From an uncultured Clostridia bacterium (GTDB lineage: Bacteria; Bacillota; Clostridia; Oscillospirales; Oscillospiraceae): a DNA stretch of 10,311 bases. The stretch spans positions 1 through 10,311 of the forward strand of contig CAMVOG010000067.1 in NCBI GenBank assembly GCA_947169005.1, in the 5' to 3' direction. The position numbers and the translations under genes were made by a program. Under the pieces are notes generated by a model, which worked only from the letters and a program-made list of their open reading frames with translations, was not told the origin of the DNA and ran no database searches. Numbering within the stretch: the stretch's first letter is position 1; each line of letters begins with the position of its first letter. Shown here piece by piece: positions 1 through 6,150 of this stretch.

Positions 1-5
1 TCCCA

Positions 6-29
6 TAAGTGGTCAAATAAGTGGTCAAA
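6..29. repeat. 12-bp perfect tandem repeat beside the tRNA-Ser 3' end
   Basis: Two identical copies of TAAGTGGTCAAA stand head to tail at 6-17 and 18-29. Read on the minus strand, the direction of the neighbouring tRNA, each copy is TTTGACCACTTA. They lie about 45 bases beyond the tRNA 3' end, on the side where elements that integrate into tRNA 3' ends would sit. Short repeated sites of this kind are typical of arm-type binding sites for tyrosine recombinases. No integrase is visible, so the role is inferred from position and form. Confidence 0.6.
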
Positions 30-38
30 GGGTATAGA

Positions 39-72
39 AAAGCCCTGAACCTATTGAAGATTCAGGGTTTTT
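39..72 (-). terminator. Intrinsic terminator of tRNA-Ser
   Basis: A 7-bp perfect stem CCCTGAA/TTCAGGG (43-49 with 61-67) encloses an 11-base loop. On the minus strand it follows the tRNA 3' end directly and is followed by CTTTTCT. The flanking A and T runs are nearly symmetrical, so it could stop transcription from either side. Confidence 0.75.
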
Positions 73-74
73 CA

Positions 75-167
75 TGGCGGAGAAGGAGGGATTCGAACCC
101 TCGAGACCCTTATGGGGCCTACACGATTTCCAATCGTGCGCGCTCGACCAAACTACGCGACTTCTCC
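75..167 (-). tRNA. tRNA-Ser (anticodon GGA)
   Basis: On the minus strand the acceptor stem is GGAGAAG paired with CTTCTCC (161-167 with 79-85). A G discriminator follows, then an encoded CCA (75-77). The anticodon stem is CACGA/TCGTG with loop TTGGAAA, which gives anticodon GGA (129-131) for UCC and UCU codons. The T arm GGG-TTCGAAT-CCC is intact. Between the anticodon and T arms lies a long paired variable arm with a GGCCCC...AAGGGTC core, the mark of a class II tRNA such as serine. The gene has its own promoter upstream and a terminator downstream. It looks intact even though a mobile element may adjoin its 3' end. Confidence 0.97.
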
Positions 168-221
168 ACGAGCTTGCTCAAGTTCTCCCGATATTCGATT
201 GTACGGGGAATCAGCTTGTTT

Positions 222-250
222 ATTATATGGCATGGGGCGCACAAAGTCAA
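222..250 (-). promoter_or_regulatory. Sigma-A promoter of tRNA-Ser
   Basis: The minus strand reads TTGACT (245-250), a 17-base spacer, then TATAAT (222-227). This is close to perfect consensus with ideal spacing. Transcription would start near 215, leaving a leader of about 48 bases that is removed by tRNA processing. Confidence 0.88.
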
Positions 251-733
251 GAGTTTTTTCAGCGGGCCGACGGATTTTCCTTGAAAAATTACGCCGTTTT
301 TCACCGCTTTTTCATTATCTTTTTCGTCGGCGATTACTGCCGTGTGTAAAAAGTGCGCGGCGCGACGCGGGGGGGTATGCCGCGGCGGGCTGCTCCACAT
401 TTTCTTTTCCTCCCCTCGTGTCTCGCAATAAGGCATTTTGGGCGTATGGATGGCGTCGGAGGCTGGAAAGAACGGGGAAACTGTGCTACACTTACCGCGG
501 AAGAGAGCAGCCCCGCGGCCCGGCTTTCCGGCGGCGTTTTTCACGGACAGGAGGCACGCAGACTGTACGCGCCTCCGCACGGTCGGCTTTCGGATAAAAA
601 GGCCGCCTGCTTTTGCCCCGGCGTTTCGCCTGCGCGCCCCCCGCCTTGATGAACAAAGCGCTTCCCGGCGGGCGAGCGGCTGAGCATCTGCATAACCCGG
701 CCTTGCGGGTCGCGGCAGAAAATGAGGTGAGCC
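251..733. other. Long intergenic region with no convincing gene
   Basis: No open frame here has both a good ribosome binding site and protein-like composition. Frames open on the minus strand run through the tRNA promoter or the start of the amidase gene and look like products of high GC content. What can be seen is a possible plus-strand promoter (464-492) and a 6-bp inverted repeat GGAGGC/GCCTCC (550-555 with 571-576) within the amidase leader. A 32-codon frame at 649-747 overlaps the amidase start out of frame and lacks a good ribosome binding site. I see no riboswitch that I recognise. Confidence 0.6.
464..492 (+). promoter_or_regulatory. Possible promoter of the amidase gene
   Basis: TGGAAA (464-469), a 17-base spacer and TACACT (487-492) with an extended TGC just before the -10 box. 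Each box matches consensus at four of six positions. If used, it would give a leader of roughly 235 bases before the amidase start, which is long for a gene of this type. Confidence 0.4.
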
Positions 734-1981
734 ATGGATCGAACTGAAAAAGCCCTGCACCTGGCCGAGACGCTGGGAGGGAAAGACGGCCTGAACTGCA
801 TCGCGGAGCTGGACCTGACGGCCCTGCAGCAGGCAAGGGAAATGGAAAAGGAACGCGCAAAGGCCTTACCGCTTCGGGGCGTTCCCGTGCTGATCAAGGA
901 CAATATCGACGTGAAGGGCCTGCACACAACGGCGGGCAGCCTGGCGCTGGCGGACAACCTCGCCCGCGCCGACGCGCCGATCGTGCGGAATCTTCGTAAG
1001 AACGGCGCGGTGATCCTCGGAAAGAGCAACATGACAGAATTTGCCAATTACGTTTCCACTTCAATGCCGGGCGGCTACAGCTCCCGGGGCGGGCAGGTGG
1101 TCCACGCGGACGATCCCGCTCTCAGTCCCTCCGGCTCCTCCTCGGGCTCCGCCGTGGCGGTTTCCGCGGGGATCGTCCCGATGGCCGTCGGCACGGACAC
1201 CTCCTTTTCCATCATTGCCTGCGCGAAGTTCAACGGCATCTGCGGGCTCAAGCCGCCGGTGGGCGTGCTCCCGGCCGAGGGCATCCTTCCCCTGGCGCGG
1301 ACGCTGGACAGCGCGGGTCCCATGGCGCGGACGCTGGACGACACGCTGCGGCTCTACGCCGCCATGCGGACCGAGCCGCTGCCGGCGCTGCGCCCGCGCC
1401 GCCTTGACAGGCTTCGCCTCGCGGTAAACCGGGCCAACGTGGAAATGCTCCCGGAGGGGGAGACGCTTTATCTCCGCCGCCTTCTGAACCGTCTGCGGGC
1501 AGGGGGTGCGGCGGTCTCGGAGCTCGTTCAGCCGCCCTCGCCGGTGCTGAAAACGATCATGCAATGGGAGTTTGGGCCGATGCTGGAGGACTATCTGCGG
1601 CACTCCTCCGCCGCGCTGAAAACCTTGGCCGAGATCGTGGCCTTTTACGAAAGCCACCCCGCCTCCATGCTGCGATACGGGGACGAGACCTTGCGAGCGG
1701 CGCTTTACGAAACGCCCGGCGGACTCCGGGGCGCGCCCTATCAGGACGCTCTGAGGCTGCGCCGGGAGGCCATCGCGCGCGTCACGGCGGAGATCGCGGA
1801 ATATGACGCCGTGCTCATGACGGGGCCGACGAATATCATGCACCTCTGCGGCCTCCCCTCCGTCACGGTGGCGGGCAGCGAGAGAACAGAAGAGGGCGTG
1901 CGGCGCGCCGTCATTCTTTACGGAGCGGACGAGACCCGCCTCTATGAAGCAGCGCTGCTCCTGGAGCGGGAAATGGGCTAA
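734..1981 (+). CDS. Amidase-signature family hydrolase
   Basis: This 415-residue protein belongs to the amidase signature family, whose members hydrolyse amide bonds with a Ser-cisSer-Lys triad. The proposed triad is Lys55 (VLIKDN), Ser135 in the GSSSGS motif and nucleophile Ser159; the two serines are 24 residues apart, as in GatA and fatty-acid amide hydrolase. The GLKP motif follows at 171-174. The loop before the nucleophile reads GTDTSFSI, whereas the usual form is GTDTGGSI, so both glycines that normally shape the oxyanion hole are changed. It is somewhat shorter than typical members (450-500) and lacks gatB/gatC neighbours, so it is unlikely to be the tRNA amidotransferase subunit. The start is set by GAGGTG a few bases upstream. 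It stands alone and ends at a strong terminator. No signal peptide is seen, so it is probably cytoplasmic. Substrate unknown. Confidence 0.9.
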   Translation: MDRTEKALHLAETLGGKDGLNCIAELDLTALQQAREMEKERAKALPLRGVPVLIKDNIDVKGLHTTAGSLALADNLARADAPIVRNLRKNGAVILGKSNMTEFANYVSTSMPGGYSSRGGQVVHADDPALSPSGSSSGSAVAVSAGIVPMAVGTDTSFSIIACAKFNGICGLKPPVGVLPAEGILPLARTLDSAGPMARTLDDTLRLYAAMRTEPLPALRPRRLDRLRLAVNRANVEMLPEGETLYLRRLLNRLRAGGAAVSELVQPPSPVLKTIMQWEFGPMLEDYLRHSSAALKTLAEIVAFYESHPASMLRYGDETLRAALYETPGGLRGAPYQDALRLRREAIARVTAEIAEYDAVLMTGPTNIMHLCGLPSVTVAGSERTEEGVRRAVILYGADETRLYEAALLLEREMG

Positions 1982-2016
1982 GGCGGCAAGTCGCCCATTC
2001 ATTTTTCCCCATTTAT

Positions 2017-2062
2017 AAAACGCTGCGGCGGGAGCTTTATCCGGCTCCTGCCGCAGCGTTTT
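2017..2062. terminator. Bidirectional terminator between amidase and metA
   Basis: A long GC-rich stem (AAAACGCTGCGGC paired with GCCGCAGCGTTTT, extended by GGAGC/GCTCC with one G-T mismatch) is flanked by A's on the left and T's on the right. It lies between two convergent genes and can end transcripts from both. Confidence 0.88.
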
Positions 2063-2137
2063 GCATATCTTTCATTATCCTTGATACGGTCCCCCGCAAT
2101 GACTGCGAACGGCTCGGCGCGGTCCGCCATGCGGCGC

Positions 2138-3055
2138 TTACTCGAGCTTGCCCAGGTCGTAGGGGGTGGTCTGGTAAACGTAATAATTCAGCCAGTTGGT
2201 GTAAAGGAGCTGGGCGTGGGCACGCCAGCGGACCAGGGGCTCCTTGGCGGGGTCGTCGTCCCGGAAGTAGTTTTCCGGCACGTCGGGGTCGATGCCCTTG
2301 GCCAGGTCCCGCTCATACTCCAATTTGAGGGTGTCCGCGTCGTACTCCGGGTGGCCCAGGATGAAGAAGCGGCGGTTGTTCTCGCTCTTCACGGCGAAGA
2401 CGCCCGCCTTATCGGAGGTAGCCAGCAGCTCCAGCGCCGGGCAGGCGAGGATATCCTCCTCCTTCACGCCGGTATAGCGGGAATGGGGGATATAAAACTC
2501 GTCGTCAAAGCCCCGGAAGAAGGGGGACTGCTTTTTGACCAGGGTATGGCGATAGACGCCGGAGAGCTTCTTCGGCAGATCGTACTTGCCGATGCCGTAA
2601 TGATAAAACAGCCCCGCCTGAGCGCCCCAGCAGATATGCAGGGTGCAGTGGACGTTGGTCTTGGACCACTCCATGATGCGGCAGAGCTCCGGCCAATAGT
2701 CCACGTCCTCAAACTCCAGCTTCTCCACGGGCGCGCCGGTGATGATCATGCCGTCGTAGTGCCGGTCCTTGATCTCGTCAAAAGTGCGGTAGAAGGACTC
2801 CAGGTGCCCGGAATCCACGTTCTTCGCGTCGTGGCTGATGGTGCGCAGCAACTCCACCTCGATCTGCAGGGGGGTGTTGGAGAGCTTGCGGAGAAGTTGG
2901 GTCTCCGTGACGATCTTGGTGGGCATGAGGTTGAGGATCAGCAGCTGCAGGGGGCGAATATCCTGGTGCAGGGCACGGTACTCGGTCATGACGAAGATGT
3001 TTTCCCCCTCCAGGGTCTCTCTGGCGGGCAGCTGGTCCGGAATTTTGATGGGCAT
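2138..3055 (-). CDS. metA: Homoserine O-acyltransferase, probably acetyl-CoA-using
   Basis: This enzyme acylates the hydroxyl of homoserine, the first committed step of methionine synthesis, in the cytoplasm. The 305-residue length is normal for the MetA family, a glutamine-amidotransferase-like fold. Catalytic residues fall at the family positions: Cys142 in HICWGAQAG, and His235 and Glu237 in GHPEYD. Residue 111, in TGAPVE, is Glu. In characterised members Glu at this position goes with acetyl-CoA and Gly (as in E. coli) with succinyl-CoA, so the product is inferred to be O-acetylhomoserine despite the common 'succinyltransferase' label. The ATG is preceded by GGAGGAGA at good spacing. It lies downstream of rplA on the same strand, separated by 221 bases with three palindromes. 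I see no SAM riboswitch or T-box; a weak TTGACT (3117-3122) is the only promoter hint. Confidence 0.96.
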   Translation of the reverse strand: MPIKIPDQLPARETLEGENIFVMTEYRALHQDIRPLQLLILNLMPTKIVTETQLLRKLSNTPLQIEVELLRTISHDAKNVDSGHLESFYRTFDEIKDRHYDGMIITGAPVEKLEFEDVDYWPELCRIMEWSKTNVHCTLHICWGAQAGLFYHYGIGKYDLPKKLSGVYRHTLVKKQSPFFRGFDDEFYIPHSRYTGVKEEDILACPALELLATSDKAGVFAVKSENNRRFFILGHPEYDADTLKLEYERDLAKGIDPDVPENYFRDDDPAKEPLVRWRAHAQLLYTNWLNYYVYQTTPYDLGKLE

Positions 3056-3158
3056 GGCGTTCTCCTCCGTTTCATGCGCTGAGGGTCGGCAAAGATGTCA
3101 CCCTGACTGTGGACAAAGTCAAATGCAAATTGCGCAGTGCAGATTCGCATGGGGGTCT

Positions 3159-3184
3159 GTGAGGGGGAGGGGACTCCCCCTCAC
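3159..3184. repeat. Perfect 10-bp inverted repeat upstream of metA
   Basis: GTGAGGGGGA (3159-3168) pairs with TCCCCCTCAC (3175-3184) across a 6-base loop. No T run follows on the minus strand, so it is not a standard terminator. It is the nearest to metA of three palindromes in the rplA-metA gap. Confidence 0.7.
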
Positions 3185-3196
3185 GTTTCAATCCTT

Positions 3197-3241
3197 GTCT
3201 CCCTCTGTGTATCGGCACTTTGGCGATACACAGAGGGGGAC
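3197..3241. repeat. 18-bp inverted repeat downstream of rplA
   Basis: GTCTCCCTCTGTGTATCG (3197-3214) pairs with 3224-3241 over 18 positions with one G-T wobble and a 9-base loop. The inner 14 pairs are perfect Watson-Crick. Its right arm shares 3235-3241 with the adjacent palindrome, so both hairpins cannot fully form at once. No T run follows on either strand. Confidence 0.75.
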
Positions 3242-3260
3242 GGCAAAGCCGTCCCCCTTT
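3235..3260 (-). terminator. Hairpin just after rplA, weak terminator
   Basis: GGGGGACGGC and GCCGTCCCCC (3235-3244 with 3248-3257) form a perfect 10-bp stem with a 3-base loop, 17 bases beyond the rplA stop codon. On the minus strand it is followed only by TCTGTGT, a poor T tract, so it may slow or protect the transcript more than end it. Leaky termination would let metA be read from the ribosomal-protein promoter. Confidence 0.5.
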
Positions 3261-3276
3261 GGTAACATTACCGCGA

Positions 3277-3972
3277 TTACGCGAGCTGCTTGGCGGCGTT
3301 GATCTTCACGCCGGGGCCCATGGTGGAGGCGGTGACGCAGCTCTTGATATACTGGCCCTTGGCGGCGGCGGGCTTGGCACGGATGATGGCGCCGATGAGA
3401 GCCAAGTAGTTCTCATACAGCTTCTCGGGGCCGAAGGACACCTTGCCGATGGGGCAGTGGATGATATTGGTCTTATCCAGGCGGTACTCGATCTTACCGG
3501 CCTTGATCTCCTTGATACCCTGAGCCAGGTTGGGGGTGACGGTGCCGGCCTTGGGGGAGGGCATCAGGCCCTTGGGACCCAGGATCTTACCCAGACGACC
3601 AACGACGCTCATCATATCGGGAGTGGCGATGACCACGTCAAAATCAAAGAAGTTCTCCTTCTGGATCTTCTCGGCCATATCCTGGCCGCCGGCGTAATCG
3701 GCGCCCGCGTCGAGGGCCTCCTGGATGCGCTCCTCCTTGCAGAAGGCGAGGACCTTGACGGACTTGCCGGTGCCGTTGGGGAGAACGATGGCGCCGCGGA
3801 CCTGCTGGTCAGCGTGGCGGGAGTCGACGCCCAGCTTCACATGCAGCTCAACGGTTTCGTCGAACTTGGCCTTGGAAGCGTTGACGACGAGGCCGAAGGC
3901 CTCCTGGGCGTCATAGAGAACGGATCTATCGATAAGCTTGGCGCTTTCCTTGTAATTTTTACCTCTGAACAC
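3277..3972 (-). CDS. rplA: 50S ribosomal protein L1
   Basis: L1 binds 23S rRNA helices 76-78, forms the mobile L1 stalk that helps release deacylated tRNA, and in many bacteria represses its own operon. The 231-residue length is standard. Recognisable parts are the RGAIVLPNGTGK segment, LGKILGPKGLMPSPKAGTV in the central domain and the signature IGKVSFGPEKLYEN near the end. The start codon is GTG (3970-3972), set by AAGGAGG about eight bases upstream; no in-frame ATG fits. It follows rplK by 62 bases. In many bacteria rplJ, rplL and rpoB come next, but here the operon stops and metA follows. Confidence 0.98.
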   Translation of the reverse strand: MFRGKNYKESAKLIDRSVLYDAQEAFGLVVNASKAKFDETVELHVKLGVDSRHADQQVRGAIVLPNGTGKSVKVLAFCKEERIQEALDAGADYAGGQDMAEKIQKENFFDFDVVIATPDMMSVVGRLGKILGPKGLMPSPKAGTVTPNLAQGIKEIKAGKIEYRLDKTNIIHCPIGKVSFGPEKLYENYLALIGAIIRAKPAAAKGQYIKSCVTASTMGPGVKINAAKQLA

Positions 3973-4034
3973 TTTTTTTCCTCCTTAAATTGTGGTGATT
4001 CGGAATGATCCTCCCACGATGCTGAGCCTTCCGC

Positions 4035-4460
4035 TCAGTCTCCCACCAGGATGCCCATGCTGCGGGCGGTACCCGCGATCATGCTCATGGCGGCCTCAAC
4101 GCTGGCGGCGTTCAGGTCGGGCATCTTATGCTCGGCGATCTTCTGCAGGTCGGCCTTGGAAATGGTGGCGACCTTGTCGCGCTGAGGAACGCCGGAGCCC
4201 TTCTCGATGTTGCACGCCTTCTTCAGCAGAACGGCGGCAGGGGGCGTCTTGGTGATGAAGGTAAAGCTGCGGTCAGAGTAAACGGTGATGACGACGGGGA
4301 TGGTCATGCCCATCTCGTTCTTCGTGCGCTCGTTGAACTCCTTGGTGAAGGCGGCGATGTTGACGCCGTGCTGGCCGAGGGCGGGGCCCACGGGGGGCGC
4401 GGGAGTCGCCTTGCCGCCGGGGATCTGCAGTTTAACGTATCCAACTACTTTCTGTGCCAC
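4035..4460 (-). CDS. rplK: 50S ribosomal protein L11
   Basis: L11 binds the GTPase-associated region of 23S rRNA and takes part in elongation-factor action and the stringent response. The 141-residue length is standard. The N-terminal domain has the hallmark QIPGGKATPAPPVGPALGQ segment (about 13-31) followed by GVNI, and the C-terminal rRNA-binding domain ends in GTARSMGI. The start codon is GTG (4458-4460) preceded by AGGAGG; no upstream in-frame ATG is available. A structured leader before the gene resembles the L1 repressor site, so translation of rplK and rplA is probably under L1 feedback. Confidence 0.98.
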   Translation of the reverse strand: MAQKVVGYVKLQIPGGKATPAPPVGPALGQHGVNIAAFTKEFNERTKNEMGMTIPVVITVYSDRSFTFITKTPPAAVLLKKACNIEKGSGVPQRDKVATISKADLQKIAEHKMPDLNAASVEAAMSMIAGTARSMGILVGD

Positions 4461-4484
4461 TTTATGTGTACCTCCTAATATTCT

Positions 4485-4550
4485 GTGGTGTCACGGCGGC
4501 GGAGCCGCCGCATAGGTGTCGGGAGCCGCGCGGCGCGGACCCCCTCCCAC
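4485..4550 (-). promoter_or_regulatory. Ribosomal protein L1 autoregulatory leader
   Basis: On the minus strand the nusG-rplK gap begins GTGGGAG (4550 down to 4544). It forms a GC hairpin closed by GGGAG/CTCCC, continues CTCCCGACACC, then a 7-bp hairpin (4494-4510), and ends in ACACCAC pairing back to GTGG (4485-4488 with 4547-4550). The order GUGGGAG ... CUCC-GAC ... ACCAC copies the L1-binding part of 23S rRNA (GGUGGGAGGCU ... GAGCCGACC ... UACCACC, recalled from E. coli). The ribosome binding site of rplK lies just beyond. Excess L1 would bind here and block translation. The structure is seen; the binding is inferred. Confidence 0.7.
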
Positions 4551-4573
4551 TTTTCGGAACGGGTCTTGCGAAA

Positions 4574-5098
4574 TTATTGTTCTGTGACCTCGACCTGATC
4601 CAGCTCCAGGTCTACAGGGGTCTCCCTGCCGAACATGGAAAGCACCACCCGCAGGCGGCCCTTTTCCGCGTCCACTTCCTCCACCGTGCCGAAGAATCCG
4701 TCCAACGGACCGTCGATGACCTTGACGGTATCGCCTTCCTTGACGCCGACGACGATCTCGCGCTTCTCCACGCCCAGGGAAAAGATCTCGGCGTCCGTAA
4801 GCGGGATCGCCTTGTTCTCAGAGCCCACGAAGCCGGTGACGCCCCGCACGTTGCGGACCAGATGCCAGCTTTCGTCGGTCATGATCATTTTCACCAGGAC
4901 GTAGCCGGGAAAAACCTTGCGCTCCGTTGTCTTGGTCTGTCCGTCCTCGATCTCGGTAACGGTTTCGACGGGAATGTTGATCTCATGGATGAGCTCGTGC
5001 ATTTTTCTGTTTTCAACAGCCTTCTCGATAGAGGCCTTGACCGTGTTCTCATACCCGGAATAGGTATGGACCACGTACCACTTGGCGCTTTCAGCCAA
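4574..5098 (-). CDS. nusG: Transcription elongation/antitermination factor NusG
   Basis: NusG binds RNA polymerase, modulates pausing and termination, and links transcription to translation. The 174-residue protein has the N-terminal NGN domain (about 6-110) with WYVVHTYSGYE near the start and FPGYVLVKM in the middle, then a C-terminal KOW domain (from about 122) with GDTVKVIDGPLDGFFGTV. The start is TTG (5096-5098), giving LAESAKWYVV with an initiator Met; AAAGGAG lies about nine bases upstream and no ATG or GTG is in frame nearby. It follows secE by 32 bases in the same operon and precedes the L1 leader. Confidence 0.97.
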   Translation of the reverse strand: MAESAKWYVVHTYSGYENTVKASIEKAVENRKMHELIHEINIPVETVTEIEDGQTKTTERKVFPGYVLVKMIMTDESWHLVRNVRGVTGFVGSENKAIPLTDAEIFSLGVEKREIVVGVKEGDTVKVIDGPLDGFFGTVEEVDAEKGRLRVVLSMFGRETPVDLELDQVEVTEQ

Positions 5099-5130
5099 TC
5101 TCGATCACTCCTTTCCCGCTGCCCGGGCGC

Positions 5131-5391
5131 TCACGCGCCGAGGCTGATGAGCGAATTGACGATGAGGAGGGCCAGCTCATCAAAGGCCCACAGCACGATA
5201 CCGGCCACCACCATGACCACGACGGCCACGATGACGTTGTTGATCGTCTGCTTACGGGTCGGCCAGACGACCTTCTTCAGCTCGCTCTTCATGCCGCGGA
5301 ACCAGGCCGCGACCTTCTTGCCGAAGCGCTTGAAGAAGTTGTCCTGCTTCTTTTCCGGCTTGGCGCCGGACTCAGTGACTTCCTTAGCCAT
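5131..5391 (-). CDS. secE: Preprotein translocase subunit SecE
   Basis: SecE clamps SecY and is essential for the SecYEG protein-conducting channel in the cytoplasmic membrane. The 86-residue protein is of the short single-span type found in Gram-positive bacteria. A charged N-terminus (1-30) leads to the conserved amphipathic motif SELKKVVWPTRKQT (36-49), then one hydrophobic span (about 51-82). The ATG start has GGGAG about nine bases upstream. Its position between rpmG and nusG, with only 16 bases to rpmG, is the usual arrangement. Confidence 0.97.
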   Translation of the reverse strand: MAKEVTESGAKPEKKQDNFFKRFGKKVAAWFRGMKSELKKVVWPTRKQTINNVIVAVVVMVVAGIVLWAFDELALLIVNSLISLGA

Positions 5392-5407
5392 TTGTGAACT
5401 CCCTTCC

Positions 5408-5557
5408 TTACTTCGTTTCCGTGTGAAGCGTGTGCTTACGGCAGAAGCGGCAGTACTTGTTCATCTCAAGACGGTCGGGCGTGTTCTTCTTGTTCTTGAC
5501 GGTGTTGTAGTTGCGCTGCTTGCACTCGTTGCATCTCAGCGTGACTCTGACTCTCAT
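5408..5557 (-). CDS. rpmG: 50S ribosomal protein L33, zinc-binding form
   Basis: This 49-residue protein starts MRVRVTLRCNECKQRNYN and ends in lysine. Four cysteines in two CxxC pairs (9 and 12; 36 and 39) make a zinc ribbon, so it is the zinc-dependent (C+) form and not the cysteine-free paralogue used under zinc shortage. The start is set by AAGGAGGTG six bases upstream of ATG. It is the first gene of the secE-nusG-rplK-rplA operon, with the promoter about 100 bases upstream. Confidence 0.97.
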   Translation of the reverse strand: MRVRVTLRCNECKQRNYNTVKNKKNTPDRLEMNKYCRFCRKHTLHTETK

Positions 5558-5655
5558 TGCGGCACCTCCTTAAATATTTCCCACAGGGGGATGATTGCCT
5601 CCCTGACCGGACAGAGGGCATGGCTGGACAGACCTCTCCCGTGACAGGTAAAGGT

Positions 5656-5684
5656 ACTCTATCACAAGAAACGGCTTATGTCAA
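5656..5684 (-). promoter_or_regulatory. Main promoter of the rpmG-secE-nusG-rplK-rplA operon
   Basis: The minus strand reads TTGACA (5679-5684), a 17-base spacer and TAGAGT (5656-5661), with TG one base before the -10 box. The -35 is perfect and the extended -10 compensates for two mismatches. The start would be near 5649, giving a leader of about 90 bases before rpmG. Confidence 0.85.
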
Positions 5685-5726
5685 GTGTTTTTTCGCCTTA
5701 TGCGGCCCGTGGGACGGGGCGCGGCG

Positions 5727-6125
5727 TCATTTTTCCCCGCCGGCCTGCACCGTCTCGTCCAGAAGCGCCGCGGCGGCGGCCACCAGCTCATAACAGCGGA
5801 CGTCCTCCTTCTTCCACCCGGGGGTCAGCTCAGAGCAATTCACGGAGCCGAAGCGCTGCTCAAAGGCCGCGATATAGCCCGCCACCAGCGCGTGAAGCCC
5901 CTCCTTATCCAGCTTGTCCCCGAACAGCCTGCCCAGGGCTGCCACGGCCCCGGTGAGGGCCCCGCAGGGACCGCCCACGGCCATGCCGCCGCCGAAGCCC
6001 CGCAGCAGCAGAAAGTCCTTCTCCTCCAGCCCCAGGGCGTATGCCTCGTTCGCCGCCCGCAGGGTGCTTTCGGAGCAGTTGCGTCCCTCGTCCAGGTAAT
6101 ATCTGCGGATATATTCTTCTGTCAT
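5727..6125 (-). CDS. C_GCAxxG_C_C family putative redox protein
   Basis: This 132-residue protein matches the small family defined by four conserved cysteines and a CGAxxG motif. The cysteines are Cys17 (NCSES), Cys54 in GGPCGALTGAV, Cys97 (NCSEL) and Cys111 (RCYEL). A glycine-rich stretch GFGGGMAVGG (43-52) leads into the motif. The family is thought to be redox-active or metal-binding, but no reaction is established, and nothing here adds a substrate. No signal peptide is visible, so it is probably cytoplasmic. The frame stays open further upstream, but the ATG at 6123-6125 has AAGGAG nine bases before it and a promoter close behind, so this start is preferred. It is one gene upstream of the ribosomal-protein promoter but has its own promoter; no clear terminator separates them. 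Confidence 0.88.
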   Translation of the reverse strand: MTEEYIRRYYLDEGRNCSESTLRAANEAYALGLEEKDFLLLRGFGGGMAVGGPCGALTGAVAALGRLFGDKLDKEGLHALVAGYIAAFEQRFGSVNCSELTPGWKKEDVRCYELVAAAAALLDETVQAGGEK

Positions 6126-6150
6126 GGTACTCGCTCCTTCCGTTTTTTCT

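Noticed and set aside
649..747. 32-codon frame overlapping the amidase start as a possible leader peptide
   Set aside because: No ribosome binding site upstream and no run of regulatory codons; the overlap is probably chance.
119..1047. Minus-strand frames spanning the tRNA-amidase gap
   Set aside because: They run through the tRNA, its promoter or the amidase gene and have no proper ribosome binding site.
1061..2002. Long minus-strand frame opposite the amidase
   Set aside because: The plus-strand frame has the full amidase motifs; the reverse frame is Arg/His-rich with no recognisable domain or ribosome binding site.
3183..3241. GGATTGAAAC on the minus strand beside a strong hairpin, like the end of a CRISPR repeat
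   Set aside because: It occurs once, with no second repeat or spacers, and no cas genes are present.
3056..3276. Search for a SAM riboswitch or T-box ahead of metA
   Set aside because: None of the conserved core sequences of these elements is present; only palindromes are seen.
2081..5644. Several long plus-strand frames opposite metA, rplA, rplK, nusG and secE
   Set aside because: The minus strand carries conserved genes there; the reverse frames have no family resemblance.
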